Below are positions 1 through 8,697 of a stretch of DNA of 64,000 nt, piece by piece. Below the pieces are notes generated by a model. That model saw only the letters and a list, made by a program, of their open reading frames with translations, had not been told where the DNA came from and searched no databases. Made by a program: the position numbers and the translations under genes. The stretch lies in NCBI RefSeq assembly GCF_000186865.1, contig NW_008705576.1, positions 96,524 to 160,523 on the forward strand, written 5' to 3'. Every line of letters starts with the position of its first letter. Position 1 is the stretch's first letter. This DNA comes from Aureococcus anophagefferens. Its lineage: Eukaryota; Sar; Pelagophyceae; Pelagomonadales; Pelagomonadaceae.

Positions 1-367
1 GCCGCGGCCGCGCGGCGAGCTCCACGGCCGTCCAGGCGCGCGCGCGCGCGAGGGCCTTGTGGGCGCGCTTCTCGGCCTCGCGGTCGATCTCCCGCACGAC
101 CAACGCGACGCCCTCGGCCTCCGCGGACCGCCAGAGCCGCTCCTCCTTCTCCGTGATGAGCTTCTCCCGCCACTGGGCGTCGGCCAGCGCTTTTTCCGCG
201 GCCGTCTGGGGCTTGATCATGCCCATGGACTCGAAGAACATGGTCAGCTCGTGCTCGGTCCAGGACTCCAAGGCCTCCGCGGGCACCTCCAGGCTCCCGC
301 AGTTCTGGTAGCGCGCGCGGCACGCGTCGATCCAGCGCAGCCGCGCCGCCACGCGGGACTCGGCCAT
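1..367 (-). CDS. Hypothetical protein, 3' end cut by window edge
   Basis: An open reading frame starts with ATG at 367 on the minus strand and runs off the left edge of the window without a stop, so about 122 residues are visible. The peptide begins MAESRVAARLRWID and is rich in charged and aromatic residues, with a likely helical, coiled-coil-prone second half (alternating Glu, Lys, Arg and Ala around EKEERLWRSAEAEG). There is no signal peptide or membrane segment. It is divergent from the ion-channel gene at 595, with about 230 bp between the two starts. I do not recognise a family. Coding reality is supported by an uninterrupted frame and non-repetitive composition. Confidence 0.55.
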   Translation of the reverse strand, partial: MAESRVAARLRWIDACRARYQNCGSLEVPAEALESWTEHELTMFFESMGMIKPQTAAEKALADAQWREKLITEKEERLWRSAEAEGVALVVREIDREAEKRAHKALARARAWTAVELAARPR

Positions 368-594
368 GGTGTGGCTTTGCAGTGGTTACATTGCTGCGAT
401 CCCGGGTTGCCGCCGCATCACTCCATACAAAAGAAGCGCAGCCCGGTGCAATGCAAACTATGCCGTGCAATCACCAGAGATATTGACCTGAGAACGACAG
501 AAACGCCAGCCCTGGGGTTTCATCCTTATCCGGGCCAGCTCTCCTCGCAAGAAAAGACGAGGCCCATCGCGCGCCGGCAAGGCGGTGTGCCGCC

Positions 595-3500
595 ATGGCG
601 TCGCCGGCGGGCTCGACGGGCGCGCCGTCGCCGAAGCTCGGCGCCAAGGAGCGCGAGGAGAAGCGGGCCCGCGAGAGCCGGGCGCGGGCCATGGCGAAGA
701 AGATGGAGCTCAAGAAGGCCATGGAGGAGCGCAAGGAGCCCGAGAGCAACGCCGAGGCCCTCGCGGGCATGCGCGACCTCCACCCGGAGCTCAAGAACCT
801 CGCGCGCCTCCAGGCGCAGCAGCAGCAGGTCTACGAGGCCACGGGCGTGGGCGGCGTCGCGCGGCGGCCGAGCCTCCTGAAGCACGACAGCGTCCGCGGG
901 TCGAACCTCCTCGGCCGCGGGTCGGCGACCATCGTGTCGCGGTCCTCGGACCAGGCCGGCGCCGGCGGCGCGCGCGCGTCCGTGAGCGCGCGCGGCCGGA
1001 GCAGCCTCGTGCCGCGCGCGTCGCTCGCCTTCGCGCCGTCCGCGGAGCAGATCCGCGTGGCCTTCGGGGGCGCGGCGCGGCGTCCCGGGGGCGCGAGCGA
1101 GGTCCCGGCCGGAACCGCTCCGTCGTAGGCAAGGAGGCGCCGGCGGACGACGCGGCGGCGGGCGACGCGGAGGAGGCGTACGTCGCGCCCCACAGGGCGG
1201 CAAAAGAGAGCGAAATTCCCAACTTCAAAGGCTCCGATTTCGGCCGTTTTCCACTCGTTTTGGCTGATTTTTAAACGAGCGATCATCTCTCGGAACGGTC
1301 TCGAAGCGTGGATGCTTTTTATGGAACGCGCTTGCGCGGAACACTCACGTTGAAGCGATGTTGAATCACTCTTTTGCTGCCCAGGCTCCCCAGGCGTCGA
1401 TCCTCGACTCGAACTACGTCGCCGTGCGGCGGCTCTGCAACCGGGACCACCCCTGGCGCAAGCGCTGGGACCTCGCGGTCATGATCGTCATCTCCCTGGA
1501 CTTCCTCATGACGCCCTTCCTCGCCGCGCGCGGACCCGGCGTCGCGAGTGTCTCGCGAAGGCGACGATCGTCCCGCGCAGGTTCAACCAGCATTATTCGC
1601 GCGCGGGGCGGGGCTTCGGCGTCGCCGCGGACCGCGACTACTTCCAGGGCCTCGTCGTCGGCTACGTCGTCGACTGTTTCCTGCTCGTCGACATGGGGCT
1701 CCAGGGCATCACGATCATCTACGACGTCCGCTGGGGCATCGTTGACACGGTCGACGAGCTCCGGCGCCGCTACGTGCGGAGCTGGCGCTTCGTCGTCGAC
1801 GCGGCGGCCTGCCTGCCCTGGGAGGTCGTCGCCCTCACGCTCGGCCGCGGGCCGAACTCGCTCCTGTTTTCGCAGCTCCGCATGAGTCGCGTCGTGCGCA
1901 TCTACCGCGTGCGCGAGACGCTCCAGCGCTGGGGTTTGAACATCCGCATGAACTCGAACGCCGTGGGCATCGTCAACTGCGTGTTCTTCATCGTCTTCGC
2001 GTCCCACTTCGTCGCCTGCGTCTGGTTCTGGCTCGCGTACACGTCGTCGAGCACGAAGCGCGACGTCGTCCAGCAGAGCGTCGAGTCGCTCCTGGCCTCG
2101 GAGCCGAACACGTGGCTGGACCTCGTGCTGGACTGGCAGGACATGAAGACGAGCCTGCTCTACGTCAAGTCGCTCTACTGGACCATGAGCACGATGACGA
2201 CCGTCGGCTACGGGGCCGCGAAGGGGCGCGACGTTCCCAACTTCTCTCTCGGCCGTGTTCCACTCGTTTCGGCTGATTCTTGGACGAGGGATCGTTTCAC
2301 GGAGCGTTTGCGACGCGCGGATGCCTTTTCTTTGGAACGCGCGCGCGCGGAACGCCCACGTCGAAGCGACGTCGAATCGCCCGTTCGCGGCCCAGGTCGG
2401 CTACGGCGACCTCACGCCCGTGTCCACGAAGGAGCACTGGTACGCGATCTTCGTCATGCTCTTCGGGTCCATCCTGTTCGGCTACATCTTCGGCCTCATG
2501 GCGTCGCTCGTCGCGAGCATGGACGTGACCATGGCGGCCTTCCGCATGAAGGTCGACTCCGTGCAGCGGTTCCTCCACTACCGGAACGTGCCGCGGGAGC
2601 TGTGCGAGCGCGTGCACCGCTACCACGACAACACGTGGGCGCAGACGCGGGGCTTCGACGAGCACGCCATCATGTGCGACCTGCCGAGCTCCATCCACCT
2701 CGACCTGGCCCTGCACCTCTACGGCGACATGCAGGGCAGGAAAAGAGTGCGACATTCCCAACTTCAAAGGCTCCTCTCTCGGCCGTTTTCCACTCTTTTT
2801 GGCTGATTTTTGGACGAGCGATCATCTCTCGGAACGGTCTCGAAGCGTGGATGCTTTTTTCTGGAACGCGCGCGCGCGGAACACTCACGTTGAAGCGACA
2901 TTGAATCTCTCTTTTCCTACCCAGGCGACATGATCATCTCCGTGCCGCTCTTCAAGAACGCGGAGCCCGCGTTCGTGCGCGCGATCGTGCTGCGGCTGCT
3001 GCCGACGGTCTTCCCCGAGAACGAGAAGGTCGTGCTCAAGGGCGAGGTGGGCCGCGAGATGTTCTTCATCCAGCGGGGCCACTGCGAGGTCGTCAACGAC
3101 GAGACGGGCGAGATGCTCGTCGAGCTCCAGGACGGCCAGTACTTCGGCGAGGTGTCGATCTTGTGCGAGGCGCGGCGGACGGCGACGGTGCGGTCCGTCA
3201 CGGAGGTCGACCTCCTCGTGCTGAACAAGCAGGACCTGGACCTCGTCTGCAGGGACTTCCCGCGGGTCGCCGCCTGTGTGGAAATCAAACAGTGGGTTAT
3301 CCCGACCAAACTTCAGAACTCTCTCGCTCGGTCACATCGAAGTCGATTCGGCTGATTTTTGGACGAATCGATTGCTCTCGTCGAGTTCTCGAAGCACGGC
3401 AGAAGCGCGCGCGTCGAACCCGTCGCATACGCTCGCATTGAAGTCGGGTCGAAGATTTGATCTCCACGCAGGTCGCGGCGAAGATGAAGGACCTCGCGGA

Positions 3501-4041
3501 CGAGCGGCGGAAGATCATCGGCGCGCGCGTCTGCAAGGTGCTCAACGGGAAGAAGCGCGACGACGCCGCCAAGCCGGAGACGGACGAGGAGCGGCGCCAG
3601 CGCGCGGAGAAGCGGAAGCTCGAGCAGAAATTGGAGGAGGTGTCCGCGAACACGGCCAAGTCGTCGGAGGCGCGCGAGGAGGAGCGGACGCGCATCGTCG
3701 GCCAGACCATGGTCCAGGCCTTCAAGGCGCGCCGCGCGTCGACGCTCGCGCCCGTCGAGGAGCAGAAGGCCGACGTCCAGGCGTCCGTCATGTACGCGGC
3801 GCCGAAGCCGACGCGCGTCGGCCTCGAGCGCATGTCGTCGAAGCGCCGGCTCTCGGCCGCGGGGGGGTCCGTCCGCGCCGTCAACGTCGCCGCGCTCCGG
3901 CAGGCGCCCAAGGTCGCGCCGGACCTCGTCGTCGAGGACAGCAGCGACAGCGACAGCGGCGACGACGACGACGCGCCGCCGCCGGCGTCCCCGGGCTCGA
4001 CGGGGCCGACGCCGGCGAAGCGGGACCTCGAGGAGGCGTAG
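595..4041 (+). CDS. Cyclic-nucleotide-gated / EAG-like K+ channel with four introners
   Basis: Six-transmembrane voltage/cyclic-nucleotide-gated channel acting in a membrane. Exons: 595-1081, 1129-1184, 1385-2202, 2396-2723, 2925-3265, 3472-4041 (about 866 aa). S1 (AVMIVISLDFLM), S2 (VVDCFLLVDMGLQ), an Arg-spaced S4 (LRMSRVVRIYRVR) and S5 (VFFIVFASHFVACVWFWLAY) precede a pore with filter TVGYGD, split by an introner exactly before the Val codon. S6 (MLFGSILFGYIFGLMASLVA), a C-linker and a cNMP-binding domain follow; the phosphate-binding cassette reads GQYFGEVSILCEARRTATV. The C-terminal tail is charged and Asp/Ser-rich. The exon phases agree if one nucleotide is missing near 1530-1550, in the S1-S2 loop; alternatively 1528-1580 is a 53-bp GC-AG mini-intron. 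All other junctions join in frame. Confidence 0.9.
1082..1128 (+). other. 47-bp GT-AG mini-intron in the channel gene
   Basis: The reading frame from 595 would stop at 1126-1128 (TAG). Removing 1082 (GTCCCG donor) through 1128 (CGTAG acceptor) joins phase 1 exons and gives GGAARRKEAPADD, which leads in frame into the next exon. It has no terminal inverted repeat or target duplication, so it is not a full introner. Confidence 0.6.
1185..1384 (+). mobile_element. Introner family A, copy 1 (channel gene, sense)
   Basis: A 200-bp intron: target duplication GCGCCCCA (1185-1192) plus an element starting CAGGGCGGCAAAAG and ending CTTTTGCTGCCCAG. The downstream duplication is GCTCCCCA (1385-1392), one mismatch. 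The donor GC comes from the duplication and the acceptor AG from the element end. Splicing gives EEAYV joined to APQASILD, phase 0. Confidence 0.9.
2203..2395 (+). mobile_element. Introner family A, copy 2 (in the K+ selectivity filter)
   Basis: A 193-bp, more diverged copy. The 8-bp duplication GTCGGCTA is identical on both sides (2203-2210 and 2396-2403). The element begins CGGGGCCGCGAAGG and ends TTCGCGGCCCAG. It splits ACC|GTC, so the spliced codons read T-V-G-Y-G-D. Donor GT from the duplication, phase 0. Confidence 0.9.
2724..2924 (+). mobile_element. Introner family A, copy 3 (channel gene, sense)
   Basis: A 201-bp intron with identical duplications GCGACATG (2724-2731 and 2925-2932). 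The element starts CAGGGCAGGAAAAG and ends CTTTTCCTACCCAG. GC donor, AG acceptor, phase 1. Spliced product reads LYGDMIISVPLFKN, the usual C-linker to cNMP-domain transition. Confidence 0.9.
3266..3471 (+). mobile_element. Introner family B, copy 4 (channel gene, sense)
   Basis: A 206-bp intron with ends CTGTGTGGAAATCAAA and TTTGATCTCCACGCAG, a different terminal repeat from family A. Duplication GTCGCCGC (3266-3273) versus GTCGCGGC (3472-3479), one mismatch. GT donor, phase 0. The product reads DFPRVAAKMKDL. Confidence 0.9.
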
Positions 4042-4274
4042 TCTTCTTATTTTGGGCTGTGTACCGGGGGTGATGACTGGGGGCTCGGCCTCGGGTTCGC
4101 CGATCTATGCGTCGGATAAACCCTTGCCGCAGCGCGAGGTAACACGCCACGCGCAAGCTGAGATTTCGAGTTTTCTGACTGCTCGACTCCTTATCCACTG
4201 CTCCGCGTGCACCGATTGCGACGCGCCGTCCGAGACCCACAAACCTCACACGAAATGCCTCGCCAGACGCCGGG

Positions 4275-4757
4275 ATGCTGCGCATGACCGACGCAAGCGA
4301 TGAGCGCCGCGCCGCAAACTGCTGGGCGATTCCCGTCCTGATCCTCTCCATCATTCAGATCATCTTCATCGTTATCTTGGACTTCCCCTCTTTTGTCGTG
4401 GGTGTCTTCGGCACCGTGACGTCGTCGCTTGTTGTTTGCGGCTGTCTGCCCGCGACCGGAGCGCAGGGTTGCGGCTACACCGCGGCGAAGGTCCTTGGCA
4501 TCATCACGTCGGTCCTCCAACTCGGCGCTATGATCGCGCACATCTCGTTGTGGGTGATATTTTCGGTGTCGGGCACAGAAGCGATTGGGTGGATCATATG
4601 GATCGTCATCAAGATCGCGTCGTTGGGGTGCACGGTCGCGCTCACGCAGAAGCTCTTCAAAGCGCACGCCGCGGCGCTGCGCGACGAGTCCTCGCGCCAA
4701 CCGTCGGTGATCATCGGATCCGTCGTCGAGATGACGCCGGCCCACGAGAAGGCGTGA
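4275..4757 (+). CDS. Small four-helix membrane protein
   Basis: 160 aa from the ATG at 4275. Four hydrophobic stretches are visible: about residues 17-38 (WAIPVLILSIIQIIFIVIL), 41-57, 71-96 and 102-122, with short loops and a hydrophilic C-terminal tail of about 35 residues. Size and topology resemble tetraspan/MARVEL-like proteins, but no diagnostic motif is present, so no function is given. Base composition is clearly less GC-rich than in the flanking genes, with more A/T third positions. About 230 bp separates it from the channel gene upstream. A downstream ATG at 4284 is an alternative start. Confidence 0.65.
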   Translation: MLRMTDASDERRAANCWAIPVLILSIIQIIFIVILDFPSFVVGVFGTVTSSLVVCGCLPATGAQGCGYTAAKVLGIITSVLQLGAMIAHISLWVIFSVSGTEAIGWIIWIVIKIASLGCTVALTQKLFKAHAAALRDESSRQPSVIIGSVVEMTPAHEKA

Positions 4758-4904
4758 AGCAAGTCCAAGTACCGCCCCGGCGCGCCCAAGAAACGCGCCT
4801 CCCCGTCGTGGAGCGGCTCCTCGAAGCTCCCCCCCCCCGTCGCAAACCCCTCGACGCGTCCCCCATCGCCCCGGTTCCTAAAGGCCCATCGGCCGCTCTC
4901 CACA

Positions 4905-6212
4905 TTACGCGACGAACACGTCGAGGTCGTCGTCCCAGTCCGGCACGTGGAGCCGGACGCGCCTCCGCGCGTTCGCGTCGCCGTAGGCCCAGAGGCGCAG
5001 GACCCCCGGCGCGCGGCGGAGGAGCTCCGGCGGGAACTCCGGCGGCGGCGTGCGCTTCGAGGGCCGCCACTCGCGGGTCTCGACGCGGAGAGGCGCGAGC
5101 GCGTGCGCCTCGAGGTCCGCCCGCCAAAGGTCGACGGTCCGCCCGACGCTCGTGAGGAGCACGTCGCCGTGCCTCGGGAACCGCGTCAGGAGGGCGTGGA
5201 CCTTGATGCGCCGCAGGTTCTCGAGCGAGAGCCGGCCGTGGACGCGCGTCTTCTGCCGCGGGTGCTGCCGCCAGCCGAAGAACGCCGTCTCCGGCAAACC
5301 ATCAACCGCGCCGCTCCGCGGCGACGCGACCCGCCCGCAGGTGAGCCCGAGGCGAAAGAACTCGAGCCACCACCAGAGGTCCACGGGCGTGTCCAGGTCG
5401 CACGCGCCGTGCGGGCCGTCGCGGTAGCAGCCGCCCGTCGCTTCTAAAACCCGGTCGACGGCGGCGCGCGCGAAGAGCGCGGTCTGGTGGAGCGCGGGGA
5501 TCTCGACGTAGCGCGCCGCGGCGAGGTCGGCGGGCGTCGCGAGCGCGTTCTGCCAGGACACGTACGCGACCATGCGCGCGCTCGGAGACCCGAACGCGAC
5601 CGCGTCCGAGCAGACGCCGTCCCAGCGCTCCGCCCGGAGCGCGTCCATCATCGTCCGGAAGGCCGCGGGGTTCGGCCGCGCGTCGTCGGCCTCCATCTGC
5701 GCGATGAGAGGCGCGGTCGCCTGCTTGAGCGCGAGCGACATCGCGCTGCCTTGCCCTCGGTTCAGACCGTCGCGGTAGCGGACGACGGTCAGCGCGTGCT
5801 CGGGGCGCGCGGCGCCCACGACGTCGGCGACGCTCAGCGCGTCAAAGGCCGCGCGCGCGACGCCCGGGTGGTCCTCGTCCTCGGCCTGGCGCGGCGCGGC
5901 GGCGGCGGCGGGATTGCCTGCGGGCGTCCGCGCGGGCGCGTCCGCGTCGCCGGGCTCGACTTCCTTCACGGCGCCGCCCAAACCCGCGGCGACATCCACG
6001 AGGAAGTCCCAGGCGTCCCGGTCGCCGCCGTCCCAGGCGCAGATCAGCTCAAGGCGCTCGCCGGCGGCGAGCTCCTGCCGCAGGACGTCGCGCACGGCGA
6101 CGGTCAAGTAGGGCATGGCGTTGTAGACCGGCAGGATGACGCTGAGGGCTGCAACGGCTGCTTCATCGACGGCTGCGGCATCGGCGCAGGGATCGGCCGC
6201 GAGGGCGGCCAT
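4905..6212 (-). CDS. Family 2 glycosyltransferase (B3GNTL1-like)
   Basis: 435 aa. The N-terminal GT-A domain begins about residue 22 with SVILPVYNAMPYLTVAV, the classic GT2 opening, followed by DGG/DRD and QMEADDARPNP, whose acidic EADD block matches the metal-binding DxD position. The middle HQTALFARAAVDRV and the later FFGWRQHPRQKTRVHG resemble the B3GNTL1 group of predicted N-acetylglucosaminyltransferases more than bacterial GT2 enzymes. No signal peptide or membrane helix is seen, so the site of action is unclear. An Ala/Pro-rich insertion lies around residues 90-115. It is divergent from the IMPase-like gene; the two starts are 74 bp apart and probably share a promoter. Confidence 0.75.
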   Translation of the reverse strand: MAALAADPCADAAAVDEAAVAALSVILPVYNAMPYLTVAVRDVLRQELAAGERLELICAWDGGDRDAWDFLVDVAAGLGGAVKEVEPGDADAPARTPAGNPAAAAAPRQAEDEDHPGVARAAFDALSVADVVGAARPEHALTVVRYRDGLNRGQGSAMSLALKQATAPLIAQMEADDARPNPAAFRTMMDALRAERWDGVCSDAVAFGSPSARMVAYVSWQNALATPADLAAARYVEIPALHQTALFARAAVDRVLEATGGCYRDGPHGACDLDTPVDLWWWLEFFRLGLTCGRVASPRSGAVDGLPETAFFGWRQHPRQKTRVHGRLSLENLRRIKVHALLTRFPRHGDVLLTSVGRTVDLWRADLEAHALAPLRVETREWRPSKRTPPPEFPPELLRRAPGVLRLWAYGDANARRRVRLHVPDWDDDLDVFVA

Positions 6213-6286
6213 CGCCTAGCCTCGCTTGTTGAGGTCAACCTCAGTGTTTTTTTGTGATTTGTGGCAATTCTGGGCCGCCCTACAGA

Positions 6287-7339
6287 ATGTCGCACAGCCG
6301 CAACGTCTTCGCCGCCGGCGTGGCCGTCGGCGCCTCCGCGACGCTCATCTCCTGGGCCGTCGTCCACGTGCGCGACAAATTGAAGCGCTTCGGCCGTGCG
6401 CGGTCGGAGCAGCTGACCCTGGCGCAGCTCGAGGTCGACAGCGTGCCGGAGGCGCTCGCAGCCTGGCGCCGCGAGGCCGAGGTCGCGGTCGAGCTCGCGC
6501 GCGAGTGCGGCCTCGCCATGCGGCGCGCCGCCGACGACGCCAAGGCCGTGGACTGGAAGGGCGCGGGCACGCTCGATCCGTGCACGGCGACGGACCGCGA
6601 CAACGAGGCGCTCGTCTGCCGGCGCCTCGCTCTAGAATTCCCGGCCCACGCCGTCGTCGGCGAGGAGGCCGCGGCCGCGACGGGCCGCATCCCCGCCGTC
6701 GATCCGGCCGTGCCGACGTGGGTCGTCGACCCCATCGACGGGACGCAGAACTTCTTCCACGATCTGCCTTTGGCCTGCGTGTCCATCGGGCTCATGCACC
6801 GCGGCGCGCCGCAGCTCGGCGTCGTCTACGACCCCTACCGCGACGAGATGTACGTCGCCGCGCGGGGCTACGGCGCGTTCGTCAACGGGCGGCGGCTCAA
6901 GCCCGCGGGCGGCGCCGGCGAGCCCGCGGAGCTCGCGGAGGCGCTCGTGCTGACGGACCCGGGCTACGAGCGGTCGCCGGGCGGCGTCGCGAAGCTCGTC
7001 GCGCTCCACGGGAAGCTCCTGGCCGCGCGGACGCGCGCGGTCCGCGTCGTCGGGAGCTCCGTGCTCTCGGTGCTCCTCGTGGCCTCGGGCCGCGCGTCGG
7101 CCTTCGTCGCGGGCGTCGGCGACGGCGGCGACTCGCCCAAGCCCTGGGACTGGTGCGCCGCCGCCGTGTTCGCGAGGGAGACGGGCTGCGTGCTGGAGCC
7201 CCTCGACGACCGCGTCCACGCGCCCGCGACGCCGAAGCCGCGGCGGCCCGGCGACGACTTCGACGTCTTCGCCATGTCGGGCGTCTGCAGCCGCTCCCGG
7301 GCCCTCGCCGATGCGATCATCAAGATCGCGCGGCCTTAA
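6287..7339 (+). CDS. Inositol-monophosphatase-family phosphatase, membrane-anchored
   Basis: 350 aa. Mg2+-dependent phosphatase of the IMPase / bisphosphate-nucleotidase superfamily. Visible motifs: GEEA (metal ligand Glu), the signature WVVDPIDGTQNFFHDLP, and a C-terminal PWDWCAAAVFARETG, matching the family's W-D-x-A-A-x-x-L/F motif. Substrate choice (inositol phosphate, histidinol phosphate or PAP) cannot be read from the sequence. A hydrophobic stretch at residues 6-25 (NVFAAGVAVGASATLISWAV) suggests a signal anchor. I chose the first ATG (6287); an upstream in-frame GTG at 6254 is unlikely to initiate. The stop codon overlaps the stop of the convergent deaminase gene. Confidence 0.85.
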   Translation: MSHSRNVFAAGVAVGASATLISWAVVHVRDKLKRFGRARSEQLTLAQLEVDSVPEALAAWRREAEVAVELARECGLAMRRAADDAKAVDWKGAGTLDPCTATDRDNEALVCRRLALEFPAHAVVGEEAAAATGRIPAVDPAVPTWVVDPIDGTQNFFHDLPLACVSIGLMHRGAPQLGVVYDPYRDEMYVAARGYGAFVNGRRLKPAGGAGEPAELAEALVLTDPGYERSPGGVAKLVALHGKLLAARTRAVRVVGSSVLSVLLVASGRASAFVAGVGDGGDSPKPWDWCAAAVFARETGCVLEPLDDRVHAPATPKPRRPGDDFDVFAMSGVCSRSRALADAIIKIARP

Positions 7340-8532
7340 TCTAGGCCCCGGCTCGACAGCCAGTCGCGGAACGGCGCGCGCGGCCCGGCGCAGAGCGCGG
7401 CGAACGCCGCGCGCCGCTCCCCGTCGTCCGCGGCGCGCTTGAGCGCCTCGTAGGGCGCCGCCGCGTCGACGGCGGCGCCCAGGGCGCCGCAGAGCGCGAC
7501 GTAGCGGCCCCGGGCCGCGCGGCGGCAGAGCGCGGAGGGCGCGCCGTCGGCGGCGACGCCCGCGGCGCCGTCGAGGTCCTCGGGCGCCTCGCCCGACGTC
7601 CACGCCACGCAGCCCCGCCCCAGGAAATCCGCGCCGACGCCGCCCAGGTACACGCCCTCGTCGCAGGGGATCGCCGTGCCCATGAGCGCCGGGTGCCTCT
7701 CGAGGAACGGCACGCGGCAGCAGAACGCGCGCCGCGCGTGCTCGAAGGAGAACTTGCGGCCCACGACCACGCCGCCGAGCGGGATCCGCACGAAGCGCGA
7801 CAGCAGGGCGCCCTCGAGGCCCAGGGCGGCCCAGCGCGCGACCTTGTCGCTGCAGCAGTGGGGCCGCAGGACGTCGCCGTCGACCGCGCAGCATCCGCCC
7901 GGCGCGTCGCCGCCTTCCGGCCGCGCGTCGTCGGGCCGCCGCTTGCCGAGGAGCGCCACCTGGCCCGGCGCCATCACATGGAAGGGCGCGTGGGGTTCGA
8001 GCGGCGGGCCGTCGCCCAGCTCTTCCCGGAAGACCTCGCGCTTCGTCTTCGCCCATTTCCGGATCGTGCTGTTGCCGCAGGGCGCGCTGCTGCAGTAGAG
8101 GTAGAACGCGACGCCCGCGCGTAACACAAAACTCCCGTCGCTGCGCCGCTCGAAGAAGTCGCCGCCGCCGCGGCCGAGCGCGGCGGCGACGTAGCGGCGG
8201 AACGCGCGCACGGCCAGGACCTCCGCGTGGCAATCCCGCAGGACCTCGCCGCGGGCGTCGTCGGCGACGGCGCTCCGCCGCGCGACCTTCGTGCCCGCGC
8301 CCAGCGCCAGGCAGGCGCACCGGGGCCCGACGGCCGCGACGATCGCCGCGACGCAGGTCTGGCCGGGCAGCTTCGAGGCGTCGAGCGCGCGCCACTCCGC
8401 CAGCGCCGATCGCGCGACGTTGTCCGCGAGCGCGCACGTCGACGCGGACCGGCGCTTTTCCGCGTGGCGCACGTTCGCCGGCGGCGCGCTGCACGCCTGC
8501 GGCTCGGTCGTGCCGCTCTCCATCGATGCCAT
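7336..8532 (-). CDS. ADAT1: tRNA-specific adenosine deaminase (ADAT1/ADAR type)
   Basis: 398 aa. Adenosine-to-inosine editing deaminase; ADAT1 acts on A37 of tRNA-Ala. The deaminase signature is present: DCHAEVLAVRAFRRY supplies the His ligand and proton-shuttle Glu, SSAPCGNSTI the first Cys, and CCSDKVARW the second. The family C-terminal block SRFVRIPLGGVVVGRKF follows. No double-stranded RNA-binding domain is present, which fits ADAT1 rather than ADAR. The chosen start is MASMESG at 8532; MESG at 8523 is equally possible. It is convergent with the IMPase-like gene: TAA on this strand occupies 7336-7338 and TAA on the plus strand 7337-7339. Confidence 0.85.
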   Translation of the reverse strand: MASMESGTTEPQACSAPPANVRHAEKRRSASTCALADNVARSALAEWRALDASKLPGQTCVAAIVAAVGPRCACLALGAGTKVARRSAVADDARGEVLRDCHAEVLAVRAFRRYVAAALGRGGGDFFERRSDGSFVLRAGVAFYLYCSSAPCGNSTIRKWAKTKREVFREELGDGPPLEPHAPFHVMAPGQVALLGKRRPDDARPEGGDAPGGCCAVDGDVLRPHCCSDKVARWAALGLEGALLSRFVRIPLGGVVVGRKFSFEHARRAFCCRVPFLERHPALMGTAIPCDEGVYLGGVGADFLGRGCVAWTSGEAPEDLDGAAGVAADGAPSALCRRAARGRYVALCGALGAAVDAAAPYEALKRAADDGERRAAFAALCAGPRAPFRDWLSSRGLD

Positions 8533-8697
8533 CTCGATCGTCAACATCGGCAAGATGAGCTTCAACCAGACGAAGTACCAGACGCGCTCGGCACCTGCGC
8601 CCGACTGCTGCGGCCGTGCTCTCGATCGTCAACCTGCGGTGCACGGCGTGCTTCAACGTACGAGTCGCGCAGGCAAAGATCGGGTTACGCCCCCCCC

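Noticed and set aside
1193..1384. Introners as tRNA-derived SINEs or structural RNA genes
   Set aside because: They have terminal inverted repeats and fixed 8-bp duplications, no A/B box or poly(A) tail, and all sit in coding genes with intron borders.
1185..3471. Reading the channel locus as a pseudogene because its frame is broken many times
   Set aside because: Every large break coincides with an introner whose removal restores conserved channel motifs; one residual frame change is better explained as a sequence error or a mini-intron.
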